Counted from the stretch's first letter, positions 12,591 through 26,879 are shown. The stretch: DNA of 64,000 bases from Lophius americanus (GCA_037951165.1 JBBDHG010000024.1:5547001-5611000), one strand, 5' to 3'. Made by a program: numbers and translations. The notes: generated from the letters alone by a model not told the origin.

Positions 12591-15500
12591 AAAATATTTG
12601 TTTTATATTGACAAAAAGAATGTTTTTTTTTAACTTTTGTTATTTGAATTAGAGGTTAGATTCTTGTGAATGATTGATAGATTTTGGCCAATATTCAGTT
12701 TACGGGGACTGCACTGTACAAGAAAATATTGAATTGTATTGCATTTATAAGTATTGTACACTGTAATATGTAATTTCCTTGCAAAGCTAGTGCTAATTGA
12801 ATTAACGATGAACTGTTTTTAGTCAATGATGAAAACGTCATTAAATTCCAAATTTGACCAAAACACCAATTATAAAAACATGCATTCGTTGATGCTGTGT
12901 TGCATTTGGTTTCCAGTGTTGCAGCAGCTGAGATGGGATCAAAAACTCTGGCTTGTCTCACATGCTCTATCGGGGAAGTGGAGTGTGTGCCATAGGATCC
13001 TACAGATGGTGAACCACGTCTGTAGATCTCTGGTGGTGGACTGCGGTGGTCGTTATATACGTATATGTCAACCTTCCCCCCCGGAGTAAGGGTGAAAGAC
13101 TAATTGCGCATTCTAACAGGTGGTTCCATCAAAGGTTTCACTCATGATAGCTGCTGCTAAAAGTCTTGGTTTCTTTGGTAATGACAATGATAAGAGGTCT
13201 GAGGGACAAGATTATATCAACCTATCCAAAACATGATATGGCTAAGAAGCCGGGTTGCGTGCTTGGAACAGGGTGTGGTAAAATATAAATATGCAAATCA
13301 GTGCATCTTTCATGTTTCCTTTAAAGTGAAATCATCACAGCAGACACCTAATGCAAAGCTGCATTCTTAATTATTCAACCTGTTTTGATTGATCAGATAA
13401 ACCTTATTTGAATTAAGAGAAAAATAAGTAAAATAACTAATATATTGGTTTTGGTTTGACTAGATTGACTTAAATGTTAATAATTATTGATATCATTGAA
13501 AAGACTGTAATGTCGACACTAGAGTCAGACTACTTAAAGTTTTCTTCAACTGAAATTCCCAGACTTTCAACAATACATCAACTCAAAAGAGACACAATGA
13601 TGTTGACGACTGTATATTTAATAGGTTAAAAACTAACATGTATTAGAACCACATAGAAAAAATAGAAAGACAAAATTAATACTACGTGAGGCCGAAACCT
13701 TCTTGTACAAGTATTACCTGTGTTACTACAATGTAATAAAACATATTCTTTTGTGTCATGTAGTATTGTTTTACCTTACAATAAAATATGCTAATAAAAG
13801 AGCCACATTGGTTGTAACAAAGTAAATGTTCAGAAAACAAAGTTTCTCGAAAACCACATCTAAACCGGTTTTGGCCTGTGGAGGTGAATGACTTATCACA
13901 AAGAGACAAAACAAAAACAGCCTTGTGTTTTTTGAATGAAAGTAAGTCTCCAAGATCACACGCCTAATAGCTGAATTGCATTTTGAGGTGTGGAGCAGAC
14001 AATCTCAGCAAGCTGCAGAATTGTCGAAAAACAAAGCCAGGTGGTGTGATACAGTCACAATACTTCACTGTTTGTTTTTGTCCGACCAGCAGCAGAACAC
14101 AGGCTCGGTCAGCCTTTGGGAGCTGCAACAACAGAGATGGCCGTTTAAGTATTCATATCCCTCGTGCACCATAATAATGAGTACAGCATTCTGTGAGCTG
14201 CGCTGTCCAAATGACCTGCAAATAGCCAGGGAGAGGAAGTTATCAAACATATGATGGCTTCCGATCCAAAAGTTTTTATTGAAGTGTATCTGTATCAATG
14301 CTGACTGAACTGGAGGATGAATGACCAGAACAACCAGAATAGTTCATGATGAGTCATCAATCTAAGTTTTCAATCAGACAATTGATACTTATTTCAATCA
14401 GAAATAACAAAGCTGACTGCTTAAATACTTTGATTCTTGTGGGTCTATTAATAAGGTTAGGGTTAGATAAACTCTATTTAATGATAGTATATCCTTAATT
14501 GATTTTTAGTAAACCATTGTATGAAACATCCAACAATCCAACAACTTTCATTATATTTATTACCTTTTCTGCACCTCAGGACGGAAAAAAAGCATTTTTG
14601 GAATTGCTTCATCGATACAAACTCTCATAACATCATAAATGAGGGAAAGAATCCATATATACCTAAGGCCCTGTATTGTTGCTTTGATGTGAGTTTTTAC
14701 AGATAATGAACACCATGGCTTTTTCTCAGAACAATCTATTTCAAGTTCATTTTGCACCATGTTGGCTCACATACCACCAAAACTATAATGAGAGAATAAG
14801 TATTAACAAGAAAAACTAACACCCCCTGCTGTATTTATATAAGCTGCCTCTATTCACATACTAATGATTTGCTTGTTACAGTAATTATCGTTGTGAGACC
14901 ATACCAAACATCTGCACTGATTTAGACTCTGGGAGAGCAGAGAAAGGGAGGGGCAGGCCCACCAATCTGGAATTTGACTTTGAGGGTTAGACAACAATCT
15001 GTTGATGGTTATTCTGGTAATTGACCATAATTGATGTAAAACATGGAGATAGTTGCAGATGATTTTAAATAACGATTTTTTTGCTAGCACTTGGGTCATT
15101 GAAAACAGGCAGTTGTGACGAGAATGCACACACAGCGTCTAATAATGGGAATAATTAAACTATTCTTCACTTAAATGAATGATGTTATTTTTGACGCAGT
15201 TGTAAAATAAATGATTTAACCTGATAAAAAGATGACATTTGCTTTAACATCTAGTTGGGCGGTTACTCATATTTTTATACTGTTCATACGGTATGTGTGG
15301 ATGCTCACAAGAATTAACTAAAGTACCGGCCATGAATTAATAATAAAACAAACATAATAGCTCCAAATTTGCCGCTTATACCGCCAAGATGCAGTTAAAG
15401 AAGCAAAATCCATGTAGAACGCTTTGGTGTAATAGACACATCTCTCAAACAGTGCTACCTGTAGTTGTTGTTTAAATTAAATCAATGTTGGTGAAAAACT

Positions 15501-16129
15501 GATATACAACATTTTAGCAAGTTAGGTAATGATACGACAAATATAAGAGAAAAGCTAAACTACTCCTGCGAAAAGGTGATTATCCTAGTATTGCAGAGTA
15601 GCAGGAGCTCTCACCTCATTACAAAGAGTTAGTTTATTATTGTAAGAAACTTGTTTTCTGCTGGAAAACCCTTGAATTAATTGGAGAATGTGTCCCAATG
15701 ATCCATACTGATGTTACCTGTAATGCAGAGCTGACACTTTCTGCCACCACCTGGGCTTCGCCCACAAAATACATTGCTGTTTAATATGACCAAATGGGAC
15801 TATAAGCAGAAATGTTTTGAATCTTTTTAAAAACGCATCCATGGTCAAACGGCCTTATTTATCAAAAAGACATACATGTTCACCTAATAGGAAATTGTTC
15901 GCACACAAGCTAGAAACAGATTTCAACCATTTAATCCTTGAATCAACTCATCAATCAAGCTTAAACCTTTAGCAGCTAAGATTAAGATTGTTAAGATTTC
16001 ATTTCCATAGGTTTCTCCAGGCCACTTATCACTGACAATAAACGTTATCCTGACTTCATTTGAAATCATGAAATACAGGTGAATTAATGATTCTAAATTG
16101 TGTCAATGCTTTGTCTCTTTGTTAACCCC
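12591..16129. other. Intergenic DNA, no gene seen
   Basis: No supported exon. The interval 13,976-14,290 is repeat-free and of balanced composition and could be conserved regulatory DNA, but I cannot test this. The rest is AT-rich sequence without recognisable repeats. Confidence 0.5.
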
Positions 16130-16210
16130 AACGTCTCGCTCAGTTTCAGCTGGGATATGCTCCAGCCTCCCCGAGACTCTGAAGAACATAAGCGGTGACG
16201 GAAAATAAAT
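16130..16210 (+). repeat. L2-like non-LTR retrotransposon 3' end fragment
   Basis: About 80 bases resembling the very common teleost LINE/SINE tail that reads roughly TCAGCTGGGATAxGCTCCAGC, then CCC, CGAxxCT, ATAAGCGGT and a purine-rich AAATxAATGAAT end. Every block is present in order, with substitutions. Only the tail is present and no coding part is seen. Family assignment rests on recognising this tail from memory. Confidence 0.65.
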
Positions 16211-19124
16211 GAATATATGCACAAAGCATACTAGAAAAATCAATTTCTATTCAGGAAGACCATCAAACTTGTATATTTCTGTGGCTTAAGTTGAATTCTT
16301 CTTCAGGGACGGCTCCACAGCATAGATGTAGATGAAAACGGTAAGTGTGAGAGACACAGTACAGTAGCAGCAACGGATATCCGGCTATCAATCATCTCTC
16401 TCTTTGGTTCAAGCAGGATGTGACGCTGCTGACACATACTGTAAGGAGAACCTATTCACATGTTTCTCCAAGGGAAATACTCGCTACATAGTCCTCAGCT
16501 CTGGCTGAGGATAAGGAATACACACTAATTACGGAATAAGCTACAAAACTACGGTAAGACTGCATGACCTCGGACTAATGAATATATAGGAAAAGAATAT
16601 GGTTGCTGAGTCTGGTACTTTTTCACGATTGAGGATCAAAACATTGATCCGTTTGATATCTGAAAGCTTGACCTCTGACAGCTGAAGAAACTACTTAGAA
16701 ATCTACAACCTACCATCAAACACACCGTCGGAAAGAGTCATTTGAGATGTCAAAGCCAGTCCACAAACAATTAGGATGTAGTACAGCTAAGGAATGTTAA
16801 CATTAAAGGAGTATCACTAATGTACAGCAGACAACAGAAAGTTGAAATGAAAATGAAATGTCTGTAAGAGCAGACCAGATCATTAAGAATAACGGATTGA
16901 GAACGAAGGGAACTTAGTTATTTATGCATGTTTATTTAATTATATATAATAATGTACCTCTTTTACTGCAAAAAACAGTAAAGCTCTACACTGTGTGTTC
17001 TGAGACCCCTCTATCAGAGCAAACATTCTTTTTTCAGCAATTTGTCCAACAGTTAGATCTTCTGTGGGATATCCCACAGTCGCAATTTGATTGATTTTTA
17101 AAAAAATCAAACAATATCTGCATTGTTTTCAAACTGATCAAATATTACAGAACAAATCCCTTTTTCAAACAAAGAGTAGAACAATAAAAATAAGGGAGAT
17201 ACTTGAAAAAAAACCATTCTATTTATTTATTTTTATATTTTAAATGAAGATATAAAAATAAATATATAGAACAAATACATAAAAAAAAGTGTGTGTGTGG
17301 GGGGGGTGGCGGTGGCCTTGATAGGGCCTTTTGCAGGTTGCAATTTTATTGATTTCAATAGACAATCAATATCATTCTGACTAACCCCGTCTGTAGTTAC
17401 AATTTTGTGGCTAGCAAATAAATAAAAAAATTTAAAAAGATAGAAATATATATATATATATATATTTTGTATAATATAATATATCAATACTTAATTTGGG
17501 TAGACAATTCTCAAATCGTCTCCATTTCTGTCCAAATCACAGTGGAGTTAAACAAAATCCATCAAATGCACATAGACTCTTGAAAAAAAGGAAGCAGTGG
17601 TTGTGTGATGTCAACCCAGCCCTCCTGGTCAATTAAACACCTCCCACAATGGGTTGGCATCACTCAAAAGGCTCATTAACCCTTCTGACCAACCAATAGT
17701 CACAATCCGACAAACTTCCCCTCACACTGGCCGATCCTTGCATGAGCCACACAGGTCACCACCCACACAAGTGACAGGAAATTGAATTGCTGGAGAGAAA
17801 GTGGTCTGTCTGAGCAATTGAAAGACATTTGTTTATTCACAGTTGGTCACATGGCCAGACAGACTGCATGGACTCAAAAATAAAAGCAAAGGTGATGCCT
17901 AATGAAATCTAATGAAGTGAAGATTTTTGCTTAGTTGCTTCTTTTTTTTAACGTCCCTGATTTACGTGAGTGATATGAGGTTAATGTTCTTACAGGAAAG
18001 GAATGCGGCTGCAGCTGATCACAAAACTCTGCATTTATACCCACTGAAATGTTGCAATAGTATATATCCCAGATACATCACATTGGAATCTTTGAATCAA
18101 TGTTGCATTCACTTAGTGTATGACTACACTTTATAAAATGGAACGGGTGCCGTGTTACATCACTAAAGATTCGTCTTTGTATGGTTGTTTTTTCAGACCA
18201 CTATTCTTAATCTACTGGGTTGATCTCCCGGTTCCCGCGGGATTAAAAAATGTCTGCAAACCTCCAAATATTTGAGGCAATCAACAACTCAACACGCATT
18301 TGGCGTTAGAATGCAGGACTGTGAAAACACACAAACGAATGGATAAAAAGGAGTGAAATATGAAGAGAAATAAGGGGATCGGAGCCGTGCCCATTTCGGG
18401 GGTGTAAAATATGGAGAAGTGTGGATCATTGGGGGAGCTGCTCTGCCTAGGGGAACAGATGAAGGGAGGACACTCTGCCAAGATCTCTCCACTGGAGGGG
18501 GAGCTGAGGGACTTGAGCTCTATGGGAGAAAGAGTGTGCGCCTCGCATGCTGCTCTCCTCAATCTCAGTCTCACACGCCTGCATTGACACGTCCCAGGCT
18601 CTCAGCGCAGAGGGAAATTGCTGCTGACAGGCCCTTGCAAACTTTCACAGCCATTTAGAAAGACTTCCTCCCACACTTTTGTCACAGGCATTTATTGCAC
18701 AAGATACATGATATGAAAAATTAACATTTTTTTGAACTTGGCATCCTTTTTTTTAACCAAGTTAGGCTTAAAACCATTCATAATTCCTCAGCCTTGCGAT
18801 CAGACCAAGTGCAGCTGAAAACACAAGACATGCCAAGTGAGACCCTGAGATGAAAATGCACAATTTAAAAACTTTTTTTTTGTACATCCAAAATTTGTAG
18901 CATGAGCTCCTAATCCAATAACAAATACTGTCTGTGTCACCATCACCAAAACCCACAAGACATTTCCGACTGAGAGGAAAGGTTGTTGCATACGTACTGT
19001 ACCTTTATGCCCACAACCAGTGAGCAGATACTGTGTTAATGTGGCTTGGAGTATCAGGGTCAACCATTACCAGAACATACTTATTATCCTGCAAAAAAAA
19101 GAAGATTTGCCTTCATTTGTGTCA
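16211..19124. other. Intergenic DNA, no gene seen
   Basis: No supported exon. Contains a short G-rich run at 17,300-17,306 and a short (TA)n run at about 17,449-17,466. The interval about 18,400-18,660 is richer in G+C and repeat-free. Nothing else is recognised. Confidence 0.5.
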
Positions 19125-19550
19125 TTTGCTTCCAAAACAGTTCTTCAGTGCACTGGGTTCTGATACCTCACTATCGGAACCATTATTAACATTTTCTGAA
19201 ATTTGTGCTGCTTCTCCAGTAGCTCCTCCACAGGTTCGGACAACACGGGCCAGCCTTCGCTCCCAGTGTTCATCACTCAGACTCGGACGCCCATGACCAG
19301 TTGTATAGATACTAACCACTGCAGAACAGGAACGCCCAACAGGTACTTCATTTTTGGAGATGCTCTGATCCATCAGAATTTGGCCCTTGTTAAAATTGCT
19401 AAGAAACTGCAAAACATTAACTTGGAGGACAAAATGATCCCTTGCTGCCAAATATCTGCCACCTACTTATAGGTGCAATTATAACAAGATAATCAATGTT
19501 ATTCTGACGCCACCTGTCACTGGTTCTAATGTTAGGGTTAATAGGTGTAT
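19125..19550 (-). mobile_element. Tc1-like DNA transposon fragment (family B), left end
   Basis: Read on the minus strand from 19,550, this starts with an inverted-repeat-like end (ATACACCTATT), then an AACCAGTGACAGGTG-like block, then an open frame (about 19,451-19,122, 109 residues). The frame matches the DNA-binding N terminus of a Tc1-like transposase widespread in fish: FNKGQILM, QSISK, VGRSCSAVVSIY, GHGRP, ERRLARVVR, and GSDSEVSE. Relative to the family, short in-frame pieces are missing, for example between the FNKGQ and QSISK blocks and between VSIY and GHGRP. The catalytic DDE part is absent. The frame is open but the copy is a truncated relic. Confidence 0.8.
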
Positions 19551-21011
19551 GTTATTGTTTGTTTTTTGCTACACCCCACACTGTGAGGCCCAGAGGCAGT
19601 TCCCCCAACAGCGGTCTGTGATCCGTCTTGTTATCTAAATACAGGCATTAGCAGCCTTTGCATCACATCGGCCAAGGCTCCACAGCAATATCTGCAGCAA
19701 TGCTAAGATTATATACTTCAAATCAGGAGCTTCACTTATAATATACTGTTTAAATGCTGCAAATTGTGTTAATCTATTTGATAAGTCAACTAATTTGACC
19801 CAGAACTCAAGAGGCGTATGGGTTTGCCATTTGTTGGCACGAGACATAATATTAACGTCTTACGTAATGTCTTGTCTGGGACAATATTATTATAAACAGC
19901 AAGAAGATAAACTGCCATGTTAAACGCTAAATGCATTAAAAACAAAGAAAAAACTCTGTGTCTTCTCTGTTATTCATCAAAGTTACCAGCATTACTATTA
20001 CATCAATAAAGTGACAACATTTTGGACATGATACCAAATCCTCTTGTTAACATATTCACAGTAACTTCCTGCCACTAACCCATTATCTTTGTACCCCACA
20101 ATCTGTCAGTGGATAAAGTGAGAGAAAAAGCTTCTTAACTAGCACTTGATCTCAGCTATTGGACGTTTACTTGGCGGCTTAACCGCCGGAAAATTTTCAT
20201 TCTGTCTGTCCCTAAAAGTTACAGAATTATGGGAGCAGATTGAATTATTGCGAGAGCACATTTGTCATCCCTGGTCCTGTGCCCAAGATCTGCGAGACCA
20301 TATGATGGGCTTTTTTTTTTTTTTTTTTTAAATTTTGTTCACTTCCTCTACAAACACAGCCATTAATCAAGGCAGTTTGAATCCACGTCGTCCTCTTACT
20401 CTATATGCAAGCAGCTGAAGCAACACCATAATGATATCAGCTTTAATACTTATAAAACAGATGCAGCGCTTCTTATATCCTTACACTGACTGCCAAACAA
20501 AGCCGTCTGTGGCGACATTTCATAGAGCCCAACGCTCACGTATAAACATAAACCTCAAATTCATGTTTGTTGTGTCCTATCGAGACATTCTTAAGGCGTC
20601 TGAAAATCATCGTAAGCTGATGTACTTGAATGAGATAAAGAAGTAGTCATGTATTTTTCTGAAGATGCTCATTTTCAGAAGGATTCTCTGCCTACCTGAC
20701 AAGCAGTAATAAGCGTAAACAACTAAGCCTAATAATAGGATAATACTGTAGTCTCAGTGATAGTGCCTGCAGGTAACATCCAGACACACCAGCAACAATA
20801 GAGCCTCCTCCACAGCCTGTCAAAAGTGACTCTATATCAGTGACCCCCCCGGGCAGCTTACTAACCATGACCTGTTGCCTTCTGAAGAGTTGTAATCCTC
20901 ATTTGTACATATTTGCTACCAGGCAGAGACACTGTGATAATGTAGTTACACTAATATTTAAGTCAGACCCTGATGCATTCAAAAATAACATGGTTCCAAA
21001 CAACAGCTTAA
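19551..21011. other. Intergenic DNA, no gene seen
   Basis: No supported exon. Contains a pure poly-T run of 19 bases at 20,311-20,329. Nothing else recognised. Confidence 0.5.
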
Positions 21012-21030
21012 ACACACACACACACACACA

Positions 21031-21111
<81 letters not shown>

Positions 21112-21117
21112 ACACAG
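21012..21117. repeat. (CA)n microsatellite
   Basis: About 105 bases of CA dinucleotides with one TACA interruption early and a CAGA interruption near the right end. It generates spurious Thr/His and Val/Cys open frames. Confidence 0.97.
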
Positions 21118-24100
21118 AGTGACTTAGAGGCAATTTTTAAGCATTTAAATCAAAAATGACCTCCAGTCACAATTATCACTGAAAGGAAGAGCACTTTATT
21201 GGATATTTCACGAAAGTTACCATGGATGGAGATACACTCTAAAGGACAAGCTTAATTTTCCCAAAGCCGAATTTAAAATAAACCCAAACATTAAGTATGT
21301 TTCACATTCATTTAAACTGTGACAACAACAACATAAAAAGAACATGGCCTACTTAGGGTGGGCAATGCATTTTCAATCATTTCTGCACATAATCAGTGGT
21401 TGAATTTCTACCTGTAAGAATCTGGCAGGTCCAGCTGGCACAAGGAGCCAATAATACAAGAGGCTCCCTCCATCCTTGCACTTCACACATTGTGGCATGT
21501 ACCCTTCTCTCTTACGATGACTTTTTTTTTTTCTCCATCTGTCAGAATCCACATTAATTACGCACAGATATGTGTGAAATTCTCCAGGGAAAAACAGATG
21601 CATACTCTGCCATCTGAAATAATTTATCTGGGATCGAGCAAATTAAATGTATATCAAAACATGTTGCAATGGGAATGATGCTTATTGCTGGGTGTTGGAA
21701 GGGACACATTTTTAGAAATATTAGCAGTAATCACTAATACTCATGAGAAAACCATTCATTTGAGCCTGATGATTATTTGGAATTTAAATCAAATTCAACG
21801 TGCATTCTCTTGGGAGGAACCTTCTACTGCCTGCTGTGATCAGAGCAAAATGGCCCACTTGGGCCACTCCTCAGGGGCCGGGTGGCAGGAAGAAACTCTG
21901 ACCCCTTATCGCCCACATCTGTCATAATTACTGGTCAGTGGTAGAGAGGAAAGGGGGTGAAATTTTCTTTTCAGTGTCACCTATGGATATTGTTGGTGGG
22001 GATCATTTACTGAATACATATCATGGAAATGAAGATAAGGTTTTTCAATACATTTTTTGTATTTTTGTATTTTCCAGAGATGACATGACTCCCACTCCAT
22101 GCCAAATAGCATCGGAGGATACAATATTTGCAAGACTGAAGACAGCGTGGAACAAAGGCAGAGGAAGACCGGTGTCTCTGAGGATGTATAATACTTGCTT
22201 ACCTTTGTGTGAACTCTGCTGGGGATGAGAATCAGAGAGATGTCTAATCGCTGCTCTCGTAGAGCTGTTGGACTATCGAGCCTAGCTCTACTAACTGATG
22301 ACACCGAGAAGGGCGAGAGAGAGTAAGCGAGCGGGAGGGAGGGAGAAAAGGCCCCTCTGTGAGTTTACAAGTTCATGCTTTATCCCTGACCCAATACCCA
22401 AACAGTGTCATCCATGCAGCTGCCTATTAATATACACGTTGCTTTATCCTCTCAGTTCTTTATCTCCTTCAGCCTCTGAGCAGGGAACCGACAATGATTC
22501 ATTAAATGGTCAACTGTGCTCATCACTCGACCCAGGGCAAAGAAACGCATCGATCTCAAATCCCGGTTTAAGTAGCAAAAAGACTTGAACTCGTTTGGTA
22601 ATTAACAGGTATCTGTGTTGTGATTAAGAGACAGTGATGGCTTAACTAGCATCGACTGCAGCTTATTGCAAGGTTGAAAGACTGAACTATAAATACAGGA
22701 AAATAAAAGCTATACAAAAACACGGCTGTCAAAGTAGATGTTTTAGATGATGAAAATAAACTTCAGCTTCCGTGTAATTGCTTTTATACCCAAACAGTTC
22801 TAGAAATATTTCAATAAAAGGATATGAAAGGAATTTTAAGTGACATACAATCAAATTTCATATTATAACATTAAACAGGAAAAAGTAATCGAATCTTATT
22901 TTGGAGAGATGAAAGCAGACAGAGACGCCAAAGAGCGAGTGATACCAGTGGAACTACATTCAGGGTCAGAAGGGGAGGTTCATCCTGGTGGAGGAAAGGT
23001 CAACGGTCAACTAGGCAGCAGTAATTGAATCCTGACTAGACAGTGGAGGGCGCAGAACCAAAGATGAGATGGACATAAAAGGCAGGTTTTGGCATTCACC
23101 TGGAGGTCACCAACCTCAAATATGTGAGGGTCCTCGTTGTCATTAATAACAGTCCACCCCCACTTCTCAATCGCAGCAGCTTTGAAACCTCCTTGTTCCT
23201 CACTGAAATGGCATTATAAAACCTCCTTCATGGAGATACGACTGGTAAACTGTTACAGGGAGGAGAGAAAAAATATATATTTCAGGGAATATATGTCAAA
23301 CAGTATCTTATTATTCTAGTGATAAAAAGGTCCCACGCAAGACACCCTCATATCAACATTGCACTGCAGGGCTATATGAGGTCATAGAGGTGGTCAAACG
23401 GTCTGTTTAGATGCACAACACACTTGGTTCAGTTGAGACATTGGAACATGAAGAGATGATTTCTGAATATTCATCAATCATTAAAAATATATTGGTATGA
23501 ATGACTATAGTTTTGTGATAAAAGTGTTTTTCCCTTGATCCCGCTGCGCTTGGTGTTCATGTGGTGCTACAGCTAGCATGTGGCTGTGATGCAGCTACAG
23601 GCTGTGTGATACCCACCTACCGGTGAATAGATGTGGTGGTAAAGCAACAGCAGAAACATGCAAGGAAAATGAGGTCAAGGCGCAGAGCAGACAAAATAAG
23701 TTTGATGATGCAGGCCAATCACAATTTGAATATCATATATTAGAAGTGCCTATTGAATATTATTTCTTTATGAAATGCCAATCCTCAGTACCAAAATAAT
23801 GAATGGCATTCTGACTTAAACTGACAATGGTTATAATATTATGGCAGATATCCCTTGAATCACAGAAGATCAAAATAGCATAAAAACTGAATTGCTCCGC
23901 AGAAAAGTTGACTAGACAATAATCAGTATTAGCCAACGCTCACACTTCAAATGATTAAAAAGCACAATCCCTCAATAGCATTTTTAACAAATGTGACTAT
24001 ATTATTGTTACAAGGAAATGTAGGAAACATGCTGAAGATGGAGTGGTGTAACTGGAGTGGTTCGATAGCTTAAGAAGTTTTAATTCTCAGAGAATGCAGC

Positions 24101-25024
24101 AGCATCACTCACTGAGCTATTATACTACAGTTAGTGTTTCGACCTCTGGATTGATTATCGACATGTATAAATAATATGCAGAGAGAAAGCCAATCCTCCT
24201 CAGTGTGTTCTTAAGCACCTCACACAGCGCGGGCTGCTCACTACCCCCAAACCTGCCACTTCATAACTCAGCCTCCCTCCCACACAGGAGTGGAGTGTGA
24301 AGTGGCTTATAAATGGACACTTTGAGGACCTACTGGTCAGTCACATTTGGATGGAAATGCAGAGGCCTAGGCCTAAAGTCAACACAGCTACTAGAGAGAG
24401 AAGCCACCCATAGGGATGAGCTCTAGTAGGAGTCTGCCATTCATCACACTGGAATACCAAACTATACCATTGACAATAATATTAGCACCCTTTTTAGCAT
24501 AAAAATGTATATAACCATACTTCTTCCACCTGGCTACACCTGGTAGTTCAAGACTCAGAATGTTTTCCAACATGCAAATTCTCTTGGCTCTGTTCCACTC
24601 CTATTCTGTAAAGGACGGGGAAAAACTCAGATTTTCTGAGCTGAAGTAGAGGATACTGGGGGAATCTGGCCACTTCCTGGAGGGCAGTAAAGACCCCTAA
24701 GTGGAGGAGAAAGATAAGAGCGACTTGGATTAAAACTGGTTGGATGGTGAAATGGACTTCAAGAAGTTTTTTTTTTTATCCTTGCATGCACTAAATATCA
24801 CCTGCAATTAGTTCTATATAGAGATGATCAGAGCTGCAAGAAATAATACACATATAATTAATAATCCTTGATCAAATTACCTTGTAATATCACAAAAGAT
24901 GCATCATTGCAATCCAGACAACTGCTAGTAAGACATTAGTCATATGCAGAGTCAAACACTTTTCAACATGTTGTTTGGATGTATGTGAAAATAAAGTATA
25001 ACACTATAATGATAATTATAATAA
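21118..25024. other. Intergenic DNA, no gene seen
   Basis: No supported exon or RNA gene. The stretches 21,370-21,680 and 21,820-21,960 are repeat-free with balanced composition and could be conserved non-coding DNA. This is an untested impression. No transposon recognised. Confidence 0.5.
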
Positions 25025-25290
25025 TCATAATTTATAATCTTTATTATCACGTAGTCATTCACAGCATGTTCTGTATATATAGGACAACAATGTGAAATGA
25101 ATTCTCTGTATTTGACCAATCCCTGAGGAGCATTGAGCTGCCCCTCCTTTGCACCGGGGAGCCGATTGGGGATCAGGGTTTTGCTCAAGGACCATAAGAC
25201 ATGTAGGCTGCAAGGGTTGGGGATCGAACTACCAACCTTTTGGGTTTGGGCACAACACACTGAGCTACAGTTCATCCTCAGACCACCCAA
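25025..25290 (-). repeat. tRNA-derived SINE
   Basis: Read on the minus strand, the head shows an A-box-like TAGCTCAGTG (about 25,267-25,258) and a B-box-like AGTTCGATCC (about 25,228-25,219). This is the arrangement of an internal RNA polymerase III promoter. A body with a CTTGAGCAAAACCCTGATC-type block follows, then a CAAATACAGAGAATTCATTT block, and the tail runs into GTGATAATAAAGATTATAAATT. The order of tRNA-like head, unique body and A/T-rich tail is that of a V-type teleost SINE. It does not fold as an intact tRNA gene, so I do not call a tRNA. Confidence 0.75.
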
Positions 25291-25308
25291 AGTGATCTGA
25301 GGATGAAC
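25270..25308. repeat. Perfect inverted repeat at the SINE 5' edge
   Basis: Arms GTTCATCCTCAGA (25,270-25,282) and TCTGAGGATGAAC (25,296-25,308) are exact reverse complements of 13 bases with a 13-base loop. The left arm overlaps the SINE head. Confidence 0.9.
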
Positions 25309-25419
25309 AACTGATGACCTGGTTACAGGGTAATGGGCGCACCGGGTTCATCGATATGTGAGGGGAGCAATAGCTTCTTGGATCTTCTGTTGTCAAACTC
25401 CACAGAAGAGCTTCCGTAG

Positions 25420-25810
25420 CACAAAAAGGCTGAAACGGTTAATGCTGGTTCTCTTAAAAGGCTGTCCACTCACAATGCATCACATAGCTACAGATCTAAT
25501 CTCATGAATAGAGCCTTAGCGTTGGCTGCTCACAATATATGGAATAGTTTACCTGCTTTTATCAGGACTGCTTGAACCCCAGAAACTTTTAAATCTTTAC
25601 TGCTTCTTTGGATTTTAATAGAGGTTGAATTTCAATTTTTCTAAAATTTATTTTGCAATAGTGCTTTATTACTTATTGCTTTTATTTGTTAGATTGTTTG
25701 TTTCTAAACTGCGGTTCTTGTTCTATTAATGTCTGTTCAGCAATTTCATCACTGGCAGTTGTAAATGTGCATTATAAATAAAAATTGACATTTGCATTTA
25801 CATTTAGGTC
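25420..25810 (+). mobile_element. Non-LTR retrotransposon 3' end with ORF2 C-terminal remnant
   Basis: Around 25,510-25,605 the plus strand can be read as ALALAAHNIWNSLPAFIRTA, then a stop, then TPETFKSLL. This resembles the LWNSLP..IR.A.TL..FKSLLK motif that ends many fish LINE ORF2 proteins. It is followed by an AT-rich 3' region with a GTGCATTATAAATAAAAATTGACAT-type tail near 25,765-25,790. The upstream reverse-transcriptase domain is not visible. The family (Rex1-, CR1- or L2-like) is not decided. Confidence 0.65.
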
Positions 25811-26879
25811 TCTAAATCCAAAATCCAAACGAAAACCTTTCTAATGAAGTAATAAAAGGTTAGAACGCGGTCCGTCTTGAACTCTGTTGATAAAGCTGTG
25901 TACTTTCACATTGCAGCTGGAAACCGCAGTGAATCCATTGCTAACAGGAAGATGGTTCACAGTCTGATTGAAGCTTGAGGGGGGTGAAGGAATTAGTAGC
26001 AGCCTAGGGAACCATTTCTGCATTTCTCTCAACACTGAGGACTTCTTTCACTGCACCATGCTTTCGAACACAGCCGTGCTCATGTTAAGCTTATTAGTCA
26101 CCCTGGATGCGATCTTGCTAGCTGAGGCTTTCAACACTTTCTAGTTGTGGCTTTACACACATACACCTACTCACTGCCATGAAAGCGTTTCTGCAAATGC
26201 ACATGCTCAAGCGCACTAACTACCACTAACAGGTACTCTGAAGTAACATGCAGACAGACGCTGGGATATGAACCCCACTTCCCGTCTGTGCTAAATGAGG
26301 CGAAAGGGAAATATTTTTGTCATGTAGTTTGGCCGCTGAGAGCAAAACACAGTCAAACAGGGCAAATTACAGCATTGGACTCATATCCATAATTAGTCTG
26401 TCAAGCATGTCGCAGGCGGGAAAAAAAACAACAACAAGGTATATCTGATATTTTACGAGCAAGTTCTGCCGATAAAAGTTAATGGTGAGCACATCCTAAA
26501 TACTTTGCAGGGATTTGGGGAACTAAATCAACTATTTAGATTCTGAAAGTAATAAGGTGTATCACAATAACTGAGATCCATTGGTGTTAGAAGATTTTTT
26601 GTTCTTTTTAGCGAACGTGCAACTGAAAACAAGAATGTTACATAAGATTTCCCATCTATGAACAATTAAAGCTCATATTTGTGTTCTCAAAACGAATGGG
26701 TCATCATATTTTATTTGGCAGCAATTTCATTCTTGTGGGTTTCCATTAACCATCATTTCATTTTCATATTTGGGATGAGAAAAGTGTTACATTTATTTTA
26801 TTTGGGAATAACTGCTCTTGTTGCATTTAATTTCAGACTTATTGACACATTTATGAATCTTCTTCTTTTTTTCCTTTAG
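25811..26879. other. Intergenic DNA, no gene seen
   Basis: No supported exon. The part 26,250-26,420 is repeat-free and of balanced composition, a possible regulatory stretch. Nothing else recognised. Confidence 0.5.

Noticed and set aside
20840..21127. Thr/His-rich frame ending in the CA tract
   Set aside because: Produced by the (CA)n microsatellite; no other evidence of coding.
25200..25290. A tRNA gene on the minus strand
   Set aside because: A- and B-box-like motifs are present, but no acceptor stem or anticodon arm can be formed, and the downstream body and tail identify a SINE.
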